51,914 bases of DNA from Paratrimastix pyriformis (lineage: Eukaryota; Preaxostyla; Paratrimastigidae). The stretch is taken from assembly GCA_027972325.1 (NCBI GenBank), contig JAPMOS010000208.1, forward strand, positions 1 through 51,914. The letters run 5' to 3'. This document shows, one piece after another, positions 11,146 to 21,911 of the stretch. The notes below the pieces were generated by a model. That model was not told the origin of the DNA and made no database searches. It saw only the letters and a program-made list of their open reading frames with translations. Both the position numbers and the translations under genes were made by a program. The first letter of the stretch is position 1, and the number at the start of each line of letters is the position of its first letter.

Positions 11146-12420
11146 ATGCAACAACAAGATCAACAACAAGAACAACAACAACAAGCACCACCAGCGGCGG
11201 CAGAGTCGGCTCCTTCCAAGGACCAGTTCCTTCCCACGCCGACCTTGGCAGCCGCCTTCTGGGCCTCGCCGGATGCCTTCGAGCACCCGCTTGACCCGGC
11301 CCATCCGGAAGTCTTGTCCTTTGAAGAGGCGCGCCGTCAAGAGGCCGACCCGCTGGCCTGCCTGGGCTCGGGTGTTGACGCTGAGCTGCAGCGCGCGTTC
11401 CTCAGGGACCTCGTCCCTGAGAGTTTCCTGGCCCAGCAACACCACGCCCTCCGAGACCCGGAGAAGGCCTATGTGAAGGCCATCCTCAAGCGCTTCCCTC
11501 CTCTTAAGCTTCTTGGGAAGCCCAAGGTGCTCAACGCCCCACCCAAGAGTGCCATGCACGCACGCGGGGCCCCACAGACCTTATGGCAGCTGACGGCCGC
11601 CTGGTGTCCATGTTGGACACGGTCCAGCTCACCTCCAGGGCCTTGGCCTATGGCTACGTGGGGATCTTCGGCTCCGAGTCCGAGGACACGCAGCTGAACG
11701 CCGACCAGCTGAAGGCCGCCCTCAAGGCCGTCCAGCTCGGGTTGGTCATGCTGACGGAGCAGCTCTCCGAGGCCCGGAGAGCCGCCATGGAGCCCCACCT
11801 CGACGCTGCGGCCCTCCTGGCCCATGCCCTCCGCCAAGGGGCCGCCGGCCGCCAAGAGCTGCTGGCCGTCAAGAGCCTCAAGCCCAAGTCTGGTGGTGGT
11901 GATGAGGAGAACGAGGACGAATCCGAGGCGGACCAGGGAGCTGCCGCGGCTCTCAACGAGGTCTCCGAGGACCTCTTCGGTCCTGTCGAGATCAAGGGTC
12001 TGTCCCGGTCCCGACTGGTGATCACCTCGGGGGCCGCACTATTGCATGGCAAGAGCCAGTGCGAAGTGTCCAAAGTGACAGCGTCTTCACAGACCATTGT
12101 CCACCACAAACCGTTCAACAGGCTGGCACGGTTCTCCGCGAAGCGCACCGCAAGACAGCAGGCAATTGCATCTGCATCAGCGACCGGTGCCTCGGTGTCG
12201 GTGGAAACCGAAAGCAAAAGCACAGACCATGTACCAGAAGTGCATAAAAAACCTCGAACCGAACCAGCAGAGAGTGAACAGAGGCAAGCCGCAATTGCAT
12301 TCGCTGAAGTCGAGAATGGCCGTGAGGCCCAGTCCGCAAAGACCCAAGTCTTGGAGGTCCATGACCTAGAATTTTTCCAGTGGGGAGAAATGAAAAACCT
12401 CACAGTGAAACAAATCCAGA
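11146..12420 (+). pseudogene. gag-like region of DIRS A (broken)
   Basis: Starts MQQQDQQQEQQQQAPP, a Gln-rich leader like that of DIRS B (MDQADQQATPQQQTQQQ). A helical domain follows (LSFEEARRQEADPLACLG; AYVKAILKRFPPL), then an acidic segment (DEENEDESEADQG). It occupies the gag position upstream of RT, and I take it as the structural protein of the retrotransposon. No zinc knuckle is seen. Fossil, broken. Confidence 0.6.
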
Positions 12421-12639
12421 CCTCATTTCAAAGGCGATCGCCATTGGTGGGCCCTCTGGCGGGCCGAGTGAACCGCGAACCACACCGCTCACGTTGGCTG
12501 AGCCTACCACTACCACTCGAGGTGAAGAGTTGGGTGGAAGAGGGTCTGACCTGGCATTGGTTGGGGACCCACCGATTGCGCCAGTGCGCATCCCGTCGCG
12601 CCGCCCGAGAATGGGCCAAACCAGCAAGACCGAGGAGCC

Positions 12640-14630
12640 CCAGAACTCCCAGAAAACGGTGGGATGCACCGCACCACTGCAGAGCCCAGAAAGCCGAGCC
12701 CCTCTTATAGCAGGTTCTGGAAGGACACTGGAAACGGGGACCAGCAGCTGGCTCGCCGGAGTCCACTATTTTGGACCAGAGAGCAGAGGGAGGTCTCGGC
12801 AGTCTTGAGCGAGTATGGAACGCTCGGGGCAGTGCAGGAGTGTGGTACCAAATTGTTGTGGGAGAGTCCGATCCAAGCCCCATTCCTTGAAATGGAGGGT
12901 GGTGATCGACTTGTCCGCACTAAACAGGCGGATCGATTGCCCCCATTTCAAGATGGAGGGGCTGGGGACAGCCTTCCCACTAGCCCCTCAGGGCACGTTC
13001 TTCACGAAAGTCGATCTTTCGAACGCTTACCTGCACATGGGAGTGGCACCACACCTCATCCCGTACCTGTGTTTCAGCTGGGAGGGGAGGGAACTCCAGT
13101 GGACGGCACTCCCGTTCGGCCTCTCAGTGGCCCCACGCTCGTTCACCAAACTGATCAAACAGGCGGTGAGAGTGATGCGGGCAGCAGGCGTCCAGGTAGT
13201 CTTCTACCTGGACGACCTCCTCTTCATGGCCCAGTCCCCACAGAAGGCACGCAGGGACACGATAGCAGCGATGTATTTCCTCCACCAGCTGGGGTTAACT
13301 GTGAACTGGGAGAAGACAGACCCCAACCCATCACAGGTCGTCGAGTTCTTGGGATTCCAGCTGGACTCCAGGACGCAGACAGTGCGGGTCCCCGTGGAGA
13401 AGATGGAGGGATCAGACAGGAGTGTCGGAACCTCATAAAAAAGGACAGACTGCTCGTCAGGGCACTGGCCCGCATCATCGGCAAGTTGTCCTCGCTCCGC
13501 CCGGCCGTCGAGGCCGCTCACCTGCACACCAGGGGATTGGACCGAGTGAAGTCACGTGCGGTGTGGTCACACGGCTGGGAGGGCATGGCCACCCTCGACG
13601 AGGCAGCCAAAGCGGATCTCCACTGGTGGGCCATGGTGCCCCAGGACCAGTGTCAGCAGTGCTGGAGGGCAGTACCCCAGCGTGGGAGCTGACCACCGAC
13701 GCAAGCGCCTACGCATGGGGCGCGACGCTGCGCAGTCTCCATCCCCCGCAGGCGGGCAGGCCACCCCCGCAACCGATCCACGCACGGGAAATCTGGGAGA
13801 AGGACTTCCTGGAGACGCAGACATTCTCCTCGGTGAATCGCCTCGAGCTGGAGGCGGGCATCAGGGCGGTAGCTCTCCTCCACAGCCACTTGCAGGGCCA
13901 GACGGTCCAGTGGCGCTCGGACAACAAGGTAGTTGTTGCCTGCGTGGGGAAGTGGAAGGGGAAGAGCGTGGACATGACCGAGGGCACCCAGAAACTGCAC
14001 AACCTCTGTCAGCAGTGGGACATCACTCTCCTCCCAGAGTATCTTCCCGGGGAAGACAACGGAGTGGCGGACCAGCTCTCCAGAGAGGTCGAGCGCGAGG
14101 ATTGGATGCTCAATCCGGCGATCTTCCAGCTGGTCACGAACCTGCGCTTCCGCCCCATGGTGGACGGCTTCGCCTCAGCGCGCAACCACCTGTTGCCAAG
14201 GTGGTGGAGTTGGGTCCTCGAGCCGGGTTGCTCGGGGGTGGATTTCTTCCACCAGCCCCTCCGGGGGCTGCCCTTGTGGCTCAATCCGCCCTTCTCCATG
14301 ATCGGGAGGGTGCTGGCAGCTCTACGGGATCAGAGAGGGGAAGCATTAGTCCTGATACCAGAGTGGGACACGGCCCCATGGTGGCCAATGGCCCAGGGGA
14401 TGCAGATCTCACCCCCCCTGGCGCTCCCTCGGGTGGACTGCCTCTTCCTCCCGGGCCGCACCCGGAACCAGACCCCAGTGGGGCCACCCAGATGGCAGAG
14501 CAGAGTGATTCATGTCAGCGGGGAGCTGGCGAGGGTCGCGACAGCGAGGCAGACGTGGGGGGAGAAGCTCCATCAGCTGGACCTGTCGTTATTGACCTCG
14601 TGGGAGAGGACTCACCCCCCCACCAACTGA
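12640..14630 (+). pseudogene. RT, RNase H and methyltransferase-like region of DIRS A (broken)
   Basis: Reverse transcriptase motifs are WRVVIDLSALN, FFTKVDLSNAYLHM, LPFGLSVAPRSFTK and the catalytic VVFYLDDLLF (near 13205), followed by VEFLGFQLD. RNase H motifs are LTTDASAYAWGA (near 13695), LELEAGIRAV and WRSDNKVVVA. The DIRS-specific methyltransferase-like domain follows (VDGFASARNHLLPRWW ... LWLNPPFSMI, about 14160-14300). Domain order is typical of DIRS pol. Fossil, broken. Confidence 0.8.
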
Positions 14631-15570
14631 GTGAGGCAGCCCGGCAGCTCATCGCTCACTCGGTCGAGAGCAAGACTCAGAGAAACTACGATACGGCCGT
14701 TGCCCAGTTTGCTGCCTACTTGGGAAAAAATGAGCGGGAGATCTTGCAAGCGACGGACACAGACCTGGCAAACTTCCTCGCGGAAGGTAGCAAGAAATGG
14801 GCGCCCAGCACCGCGATGAAAAAGAGATCCGCCATTGCTCGCTACTTCCTCCTCCACGGGAGGCCTGATCCAGGCACCTCAGCCACAGTGAAGGCCGTTT
14901 TGACGGGGATGGAGAAGACAAAGCCAGTGTCAGTCAGGAAGGGAACCTTCGACACGGACCTCATCTGGCGCCATCTCAGATCACTTGGGACAAATTCCAA
15001 GCTGGACCATCGCGACCTTCTGGGAAAATTGTCCTGTTGGGCGAGGCCCTCGGACTGAGAGCGGCGGACCTCAACACCGCACGGTTGGAGGACCTTCGCC
15101 TCATTGATGGCGACCACATGTGCGAACTCAAAGTCCTGCCCAAGGAAAGGAGAAAGAAGGAATGGGTCATGCAAAAAATGGGAGGAAACGAGGCTGACCC
15201 ACTGCTCTGTTTTCACTGCGCGGTGATTGAATTGAATGACCGCCGTCCAGAGCGGTGCACCCCAGCTCTGATGTGGAAGCTCAAGAATGGGGAAAATGCA
15301 CAACAACATGGTTGTTGTCTTGTGGCAAGCGGCTGATGCTGGCCGCAGGCTTTGGGCAAAGAGTGGGGCCCGCACTCTGTCAGGGCCGCTGCGGCCTCGA
15401 AGGCAGCGTCGACTGGGCTTGACGGGCTGGCTGTGTCTGCACAGTTTCGGTGGTCGCGCAAGGGTGCGACACTCACCAAACATTATCTCCACCAGTCGGT
15501 TGGCACTGCAAAGGCTTTGGCTTCGGCAGTTTTCGGGCCGGCAGATGCTGCCGGGCTCGATCGAGAATAG
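14600..15570 (+). pseudogene. Tyrosine recombinase region of DIRS A (broken)
   Basis: A core-binding-type helical domain (SKTQRNYDTAVAQFAAYLG; STAMKKRSAIARYFLLHG) is followed by a catalytic domain with a GLRAADL arginine segment near 15055 and an HSVRAAAASKAA ... TLTKHYLHQ block near 15370-15495. In DIRS elements this enzyme inserts the circular cDNA. It ends just before the internal complementary region. Fossil, broken. Confidence 0.75.
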
Positions 15571-15605
15571 AATGAGGACCCAGGTCGGCATTTCCTTTCA
15601 ATTGT

Positions 15606-15695
15606 CATGAGCACAGCCCCCTTACCGATGAGTAGCTCTCATTCTTCCTACTTTGGACGGAAGATGGATGAGCTACAAAGGGGGGCTGTGCTCAT
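15606..15695. repeat. Internal complementary region (ICR) of DIRS A
   Basis: The first half (15606-15660) is the reverse complement of the left tip, from TCCGTCCAAAGTAGG to the CTGTGCTCATG at its inner edge. The second half (15662-15695) is the reverse complement of the right tip (ATGAGCACAG ... CTCATCCATC). The two ends therefore abut here, as they would in a circular intermediate, and this fixes the element ends at about 10921 and 16570. Confidence 0.88.
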
Positions 15696-15946
15696 CGCTC
15701 CCACCCTCCCACCGCAATGTGATGTCGACCAGGTCCTCTTTGGCTCCAGCCTTGTTGTCGTGTATTTTGCTGACACCAAGGCTGATAGTTTTCGCACGCA
15801 ACTCCATGGGAGTAGTGCGGTCAAGTTCGATGATCTCGGGGTGCTATGAGCACCGGGAGGTCTCATCTTTTCACTTTGTTTCCCTCTCTTCGCTGTCCCT
15901 TTTTTCCTTTGTCTTCCTCGTGCCTGGCCCTTTGTCTTCCCCGCAG

Positions 15947-16248
15947 AGCGCATCGCGGGCAACAAGGCGGCCGCGGCTCTGTTCAAGGCGGCCAACTTGG
16001 GCGTCCCCTCCCTGGCGGGCCGCAAGCACCAACGCGGTTTCTTCCAGCGTGGTCGCGGCTCGGCTCCTGCGTCCGGCTTCTCTTCCGGCGGCCAGCACCA
16101 GCCCTCTTCTGGTTTCTCTGGCCGTCCTTACCGGTTCGCGCGCTTCAGGGGCGGTTTCTCCCGGCCCGGGCCTGCTGCGGGGGCGCCTCCAGCGGCCTCC
16201 ACTCCTGCGCCGCAGCGGCAGCAGAAGTTCCAGCGGCCGCGCCGCTAA
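15947..16248 (+). CDS. Arg/Gly-rich ORF between ICR and right end of DIRS A
   Basis: The frame reads ERIAGNKAAAALFKAANLG, then an RG/FG-rich tail (QRGFFQRGRGS, FARFRGGFSR) ending in QKFQRPRR and a stop at 16248. It has no good start codon of its own. It is preceded by a long pyrimidine tract ending in CCGCAG (to 15946), a good-looking 3' splice site. An RG-rich segment would suit nucleic-acid binding, a job of retrotransposon Gag tails. DIRS B has a similar ORF in the same place. The splicing idea is inference only. Confidence 0.5.
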
Positions 16249-16450
16249 GCCATTGGAGGTGGTTTTTCCTTTTGTGACCTCGTTCTGGCTTTTTTCCTCT
16301 TCTTAACTTCGTGCTGGATTTTCGCGTGGTAGGTCTTCTCACCTCAACCTCGCGGTCCTTTTCCGTGGTCTTTCCTTCTTTGCTGACTTTTTCCTACTTA
16401 TATGTTAGTTCCCCCACCCTTCCCATCCCATTTTGGATTGGATTCGACTC

Positions 16451-16570
16451 GAAACGACGGGGTGATGTGGACTATTTTCAGTTTTATTTTTATTATTATT
16501 ATTCTTTGAATGTCGGGTGAATACGGAGACTAGTCATGAGCACAGCCCCCCCCTTTGTAGCTCATCCATC
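16451..16570 (+). repeat. Right inverted terminal repeat and tip of DIRS A
   Basis: Inverted partner of 10962-11063, ending in GAGCACAGCC and a C-run, then a right-end-specific tip CTTTGTAGCTCATCCATC. The viral sequence resumes at 16571. The end is fixed by the match to the second half of the ICR. Confidence 0.85.
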
Positions 16571-17700
16571 CGTCCCTTGTAAGTGTATCGTGGCCTTGGC
16601 GGGGCCATCGGTATAGGAGGGATTGGGGGCGGAGGTGGAGTTACCAGCCGGGGCATTGCTCGCCTGGCGCGTCCCGGTGCGGCCGGAAGCGATGCCAGCT
16701 CGTCCCACTCATCGGCTCGAACGGGGGGTAAAATTGCGACCGTCGACGGGGCCGGCCCAACAGAAAGGAGAGAAGGGAATGAAGACCGGGAAGGCGTTGC
16801 TGTCGCATCCCCAAGAACCACAACGCTGCCCGCCGGTTGGGATCTCCGGGCCGCACCATATTGAGCAGCAAGCATCGCCTCTTCATCCAGAGCGTTCTGG
16901 GCGAATTTCTGCGGATTTTCGGTGCGATACGCAGAATATGTACCCCGAAGGTAATTCTGGGCCGTAGTGGGACGCCTGGCTCGAGGGTTTGGACCTAAAG
17001 CTTTCCGTCGCTCCATATACTCCTTGTAGATCGCCCTCTTCTCAATATCCGTCTTGCCAGGCTGACTGTAGAGTTCACTGTAGCGAGCCTTCAAGGGAAT
17101 GACTTTCGCATCGTATGATGCTAGAGCGGCGGAGCGTTGCGCCCGAAGAGGTGCAGTTTTGCCCGTTCGGCTTGCTTGGCTCTCTTCCGCTCCTCGGCAC
17201 GGTATTTGCGGTACGCGTCGGGCTCCATCCCGTGGCGCTGAGCGGTCCAATACGCTCGGGAAATTTCTTGCATCGCCCGCATGGCAGCCACTTTATCTTT
17301 GGTGGAATCATAGACGCGATGATAGGCCGCGCTCATCTGCTGCCGTACTTCTGGCGGATACCGCGGGGGAGCTTCTGCGCGTTTTTGCGCGCGGGCCAAG
17401 GCCATTGTTCGGGCAATCAGTTCTTGCTCGACCTCTCTTCGTGTCACTTCCTGATCGGGAGTCCAAGCTGCTTGATAGTAAAGCCTTGCTGCGGTATCAA
17501 ACCGCTTCGATGCCGCTACGACACGACCGTAGGCGCCTCCATCATGATGAGTCCGATTCCCTGAGGCCGCTTTGGAGCCGCCAGATCGAGAGGATTGAAC
17601 CTGGACGGTTTGACCTTCCGGCCACCAGCGCCAACAACTTTGGTTTCGGCGGCTGATAAAGAACCGCTCCGGTGAGTGATCTCAGCATCTGAGTTTTACT
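16571..17700 (-). pseudogene. Basic, proline/arginine-rich viral protein region (broken, DIRS at its 3' end)
   Basis: Minus-strand coding region of a basic virion-type protein. Segments include RREVEQELIARTMALARAQK and QQMSAAYHRVYDSTKDKVAAM, then YKEYMERRKALGPNPRAR, and a proline-rich tail (PPPPPIPPIPMAPPRP) reaching the DIRS boundary. A T-rich box (CCTATTTTTT on the minus strand, 17707-17716) lies just upstream of the coding side. The composition suggests a core or minor virion protein, but no family is recognised. The gene is broken, and DIRS element A interrupts its far end. Confidence 0.5.
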
Positions 17701-17706
17701 GCCATG

Positions 17707-17716
17707 AAAAAATAGG
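17707..17716 (-). promoter_or_regulatory. T-rich upstream box (CCTATTTTTT)
   Basis: Reads CCTATTTTTT on the minus strand, just upstream of the basic-protein region. Near-identical boxes precede the genes starting at 18683 and 21868, which suggests a shared viral promoter element. Confidence 0.45.
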
Positions 17717-17747
17717 ACGCAACCAACAACGGCAAAACTGGTCACTT

Positions 17748-18683
17748 TTACAGAGACGTATCACCTTGGCCACGTAGATCGCTCACCTTGGCAATACTCA
17801 CCAATTTGGCGAGCACTGTATCCTTGTTGATGCTTGAACCCTTGAAGCTGGTTAAGACGTTGCTCACGATCGCCATCACGTCAGCAGCTCCATTGAGAGC
17901 ACTGGTATCGATGTTCAGCGCAATATCCACCGTGCGCCGCACGAGGCCTTCCCTGTCGCCCTTGATCACAAACGCATCAAACCAGTCAAAGAACTCATAC
18001 ACCACGTTTCGATACTTGAGGTTCAGATCAAGCAAGCTGTAGATATCCTTCGACACCACGGTATCACGGAGCAGTGTGAACTTGAGGGACTCCATCTTGT
18101 CGCACTGGAGTTTCGCAGCGAGCACCATCACGTACTTGTCCCACTCAACCGCGAACTGGCTGGTAGCATTTCGGTACGATCGGTTGAAGCATGCGGCCTC
18201 ATGAGAGTTGATATAGTCGCGTACCTTGTTGATCTGGCGCGTGAAGCCGCTGCCGTCCGACACCGACTGGAGTTGCCCTTCCGAAAGCGCCATTCCGTAG
18301 CAGCGCAGCTCCTCTACCATCTCACCGAGCTCGCGCTTTGTGTCCACGTCCTCACTCCAACGCAGCGTGTCGCCGTTCAGAAGAGGGAAGATGTATCGAT
18401 CGAACTTGAGTGAGCTACGCATGATCTTACTTGACGCGAGAAGCGGCACTTGACGTTGCCACGAAGCCTTGATGTTGCGCTTCACCTTGTCCGCAAACTC
18501 AATCTCCACGATCTCGTCTGTGGGTTCCACGGGTGGATTGGGAACGCCGGCCGGATCGACGGCAAGCGTGGGAGGGGGTGGCACGTTCACTGGTTCCATC
18601 ACCGTCGCAGCAGCGGAACGCGCCTGAAGATCTGCTTGGAGTGCTTTGACTTGAGCAGAGATTGCTTGTGTTGGTACAGCCAT
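17748..18683 (-). CDS. Unrecognised virion-type protein, 311 aa
   Basis: A complete open frame from MAVPTQAISAQVKALQ. After a helical first 30 residues and a proline-rich linker (VNVPPPPTLAVDP) comes a folded domain of about 240 residues. That domain contains WQRQVPLLASSKIMRSS, FDRYIFPLLNGDTLRW and YRNVVYEFFDWFDAFVIKG. No catalytic motif or membrane segment is seen. It lies between the basic protein and the S74 fibre gene, in a row of minus-strand late-type genes, each with its own short T-rich leader. A structural role (for example minor capsid protein) is possible by position only. The start is supported by a T-rich box 10-20 bases upstream. Confidence 0.6.
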   Translation of the reverse strand: MAVPTQAISAQVKALQADLQARSAAATVMEPVNVPPPPTLAVDPAGVPNPPVEPTDEIVEIEFADKVKRNIKASWQRQVPLLASSKIMRSSLKFDRYIFPLLNGDTLRWSEDVDTKRELGEMVEELRCYGMALSEGQLQSVSDGSGFTRQINKVRDYINSHEAACFNRSYRNATSQFAVEWDKYVMVLAAKLQCDKMESLKFTLLRDTVVSKDIYSLLDLNLKYRNVVYEFFDWFDAFVIKGDREGLVRRTVDIALNIDTSALNGAADVMAIVSNVLTSFKGSSINKDTVLAKLVSIAKVSDLRGQGDTSL

Positions 18684-18693
18684 TTCGACTTGG

Positions 18694-18703
18694 AAAAAAT
18701 AGA
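18694..18703 (-). promoter_or_regulatory. T-rich upstream box (TCTATTTTTT)
   Basis: Reads TCTATTTTTT on the minus strand, 10-20 bases before the ATG at 18683. Part of the shared motif set described for 17707 and 21880. Confidence 0.5.
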
Positions 18704-18735
18704 CACAGGCGAGAGCAACCGAAAAATGGCACGCT

Positions 18736-21700
18736 TTACTGCAGCTTTGACTTCACCAGCTCAAGCAGCGCCGCCATGCCGGAGCGCAGGTCATCAACTT
18801 GGGCTTGTAGCGAGACAATAGTGGCGTGCTGTTTCTGGATCTCGTTCAGCAGCATGAACGGCAACTTGTGATCGTAAAGGCCCTCCACTTCGCCGTCCTT
18901 CATACGTACGAGATCGGGACACACGGTCACGGCTTCATCGGCAATCAAACCATAACACTTCGCGCCGGATGGATCGCTCCTATACCGGAAGTTAACCGGC
19001 CGCAGCCGATATAACGAGGACGTGTCTTCCATGTTGACGATATCGGTCTTGTACTTGGCAGCTGACCCAGGCAGGCCAATCTTACCGTCGTTGTCGATAC
19101 GGAGGTCCAGGCCATCCGTATCCAGCGTTGTCTGGCGTGCGACAGGAGAGTAGAACTTGGTCTTGTTGAGCTTGATAACGTCGACGCCTTCTGCGCGTAA
19201 GAAGATGCTGGGGTTGCTTGAGTTGGCTGCGTATATCGCACCTGATACATCGGCCGAGATCACCACTACGTTCTGGTCGGACTGCATGGTGAGAGCATTC
19301 GCGTTCGCGACAGTGGCAATGCGCGCTTCCGAACCGTTGACGGTGAGAGTCCCATTCACGTACGTGTTGCCGGTAAGCGCGTTAACTGCAAACTGCGGCA
19401 CTGCTGTCGTTCCAGATGTTCCGCTTGTCGACTCATAAACGAACCCCGCCGAGTCAGCGTTGTATGTGCTAAGATGGATTGCGGGACCACTCAAACCGAT
19501 CTGGCTGCAACCGGGCGCATAGACGTTAGTGTTCAGTGCAGTAGCGCCAACAGCTGAGTAATACATCCCCCAGTTCGGATCTGTGCCGTTCATCACAAGC
19601 CGCAACGTGCTTCCGACAGGTCCAGTAACTTTATGGAAGCCGCACGAGCCGTCACCAGCGCGGAGGGCATAGGTATTTATCGCCGAGTTGACCGAAGCAG
19701 TGCGTGCAACGACAAGACCAGTTGAATCGGTACCCAGCAAGCTCGCGGAGGTCGTCCCGCCAACGGTGAGCGACCCACCAAGGATGTGATTCCCACGGGA
19801 GTATGACGCGCCGGATGTATTCACGGCAAAGTTAACGACGCCGCTGTTATCCTCGACGATTAGGCCCGTCCCTGCGGTTGAGGTTCCTGTCTTGAGCCGC
19901 AAGCAGTTTCCCGTTAGTGTGAGTGGCGCACAGGAAGGCGGAGTGCCCACACCATCAAGACCAGATCCCGCCGTCGAGCCTCCCCAGTACACCCCACACG
20001 TTGTGTTCGAGCCGCTCAGAAGCAACTTGAGGTTTCCCGTCGACGCAACTGAGGGAACAGTGAGGACACCACCGATCGTCGCCGCGCCGCTGGTTGAGAG
20101 TGTGGTGAAGGCGCTCGCGCCAGTCGCATCACGCAGCACGATGCTGGAGTTGGTTGCCGTCGCCGAACCGGTGGTCATGCTGAGTACTCCATCTGCCGCA
20201 CGCGATACAAACCCTGTCGTGTAGCCACCGTACGTGAGCTTGAGTGCGCTGCTCATTGTGGTGTAGGACTCGGACGCGATGGAGTTAATCACGAGGGCGC
20301 GCGTCGCATCAGGCCTGAATATCCGGCCAATGCCACCGTTGATGCTGAACATGGAATCGCTGAGATCGTTCAGCGTGAGGACTAGCTTCTCACGCGTCGG
20401 AGCACTCGGTGGACGGATCGGATAGGTCGAGGCCACTACGCTCGTCGCATTCTGAAGGATGACCCACATAAACGGCACGACATGAAGCATGGCAAGCGAC
20501 CCAACGAACTGGATGCTTGCCGCCCGGTTATCAATGGAGATGGCCGCTTCGGGCGCGGAAGTGAACGTGTTAGGACTCAGTATATCAACTACGATTGGAC
20601 CCGCCGCACAGGGCATCAACCCGAGCAGATGTACGCTGTAGTTTGTGCTTTGCGCGCCTGAGCTCGTCCGTGCAATGATGCTGCTGCTAATCTGTGGGAC
20701 ACTCCAAACGCCGCCGGTGAACGCAAAGTTGTGGATCTCGGTAACGTTAGTGATTGCCGCAGACTTGATTGTGATGCCGCGGTACGAAAGGGTATACGGC
20801 GAGAGCGCGAGTTGCGTTCCCGTTAGCGTGGCTGCGAAGTCGGGTGAGAGCGTCGTCCCTACGGCGTGATCTAGCGCGGTCATGCAGAGAGGGCTCGTAT
20901 CAACCGTCGTGAGATAGTCGTTCGTCACGTAGCTCCGTGCCGCCGTGTGCAGGAAGGTGAGCAGCACGACATTGCCCGTCCATATCGAATCAGAATCATC
21001 ACCCGTAACCGCGAGAGCCCCATCACCTCCAACTGTGAGATGCGTGGGAGTACCGACGGTCGTATCCGTGTTCAGTACGGCAGGGATCCACGCGAAACGC
21101 TTCCCGGCAACCCATCCTGTGCCGCTCTCAACGGCGAGGTGATAAGACGCGTCGAATGCATAACCTGGCGTGTTGCCGAACGACTCGAAGCCGGTGCGAT
21201 CGCGATTAGCCACAACAGTGATGGCGCCATTCGTGCTATAAACGTCTCCCGAAGCAAGCCCGCTGAGTCTCAGAGTTTGCGCAGTGAGGTTGCCTCCGCG
21301 CACTGTAACGCCGTTCAAGTTCAGGTCAGTAAGAGAAGGTGTTGCTGTCTCCACGGTAGCAGTCACGAGCTTTGTTGCATTCACCATCCCATCACGCATC
21401 GTCACGCCATCCACACTCACGCCATGGTCGGCCGTACGTTCAGAAACCGTGTCCGCAACAAGCGATCCCGACGCGTTGATCACCGCCGCGTTGATTGTCC
21501 CATTTGATGTTCGCTTCACGACCGTGCCCGACGAGGCCGCTTCGTTGTACGTGATATCGGCCACCCATTTCCCCAAGACCGTGTCGTAACGCATCAGCCG
21601 CCTATCCGTCGGTGTCGTCTGCAGCGATTGAGACGTCAGTGAGTTGCCGCAGCTTGAGGTCCATTGTTGGTGCTTGTGAGAGCGCGACGTTACCATGAAA

Positions 21701-21868
21701 CACAACATCGCCCACAAAGTCCGACGCGCCCGTAACGGAAAGCGATGACGTGATAGCACCTGTTGGAAACTTGACCGGGTTGTTGCTACTGGTTGTGATT
21801 TGTGCAGTTGATGCTCCAGGACAGAGAACGAGCTGCGCAGCTTGAATACTAGTGCTTGAGTCAGCCAT
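18736..21868 (-). CDS. Large fibre protein with C-terminal peptidase S74 chaperone domain
   Basis: About 1,040 residues of beta-rich, Thr/Ser/Gly-rich repeat protein (for example ATIGGVLTVPSVASTGNL; GGSLTVGGTTSASLLGT), typical of trimeric tail or capsid fibres. The last 110 residues match the intramolecular chaperone auto-processing (peptidase S74) domain: SAAKYKTDIVNME, YRLRPVNFRYRSDP, CYGLIADEAVTVCPDLV and a final coiled coil (KQHATIVSLQAQVDDL). In this family the domain drives trimer folding and then cuts itself off. The protein would sit on the particle surface and bind host cells. The preferred start MADSSTSIQAAQ at 21868 lies just after a T-rich box. It is open over nearly its full length; the N-terminal reading is the least certain part. 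Confidence 0.75.
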
Positions 21869-21879
21869 TTAGCGACGAC

Positions 21880-21889
21880 AAAAAATAGG
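21880..21889 (-). promoter_or_regulatory. T-rich upstream box (ACCTATTTTTT)
   Basis: Reads CCTATTTTTT on the minus strand, about 12-21 bases before the fibre start at 21868. It is the same as the box at 17707-17716. Confidence 0.5.
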
Positions 21890-21911
21890 TGGCTTCGCGA
21901 CACTGTACCGT

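Larger units (their letters stand above)
10921..16570 (+). mobile_element. DIRS-type tyrosine-recombinase retrotransposon A inserted in the viral element
   Basis: About 5.65 kb with imperfect inverted terminal repeats (10962-11063 and 16451-16553). An internal complementary region (15606-15695) pairs with the outer tips of both ends, the hallmark of the DIRS order. Plus-strand parts: Gln-rich gag, RT (YLDD), RNase H, a methyltransferase-like domain and a tyrosine recombinase. It lies at the 3' end of a minus-strand viral gene. As is usual for DIRS elements, no target duplication is visible. It is broken, with several interruptions. It is younger than the viral insertion it sits in and belongs to a different family from element B at 39471-46820. 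Confidence 0.88.

Noticed and set aside
13556-15058. A 500-codon ORF in DIRS A in another frame than RT and RNase H
   Set aside because: Its first part has no domain and overlaps the RNase H and methyltransferase motifs read elsewhere; only its end shows recombinase-like sequence, which is counted in the recombinase region.
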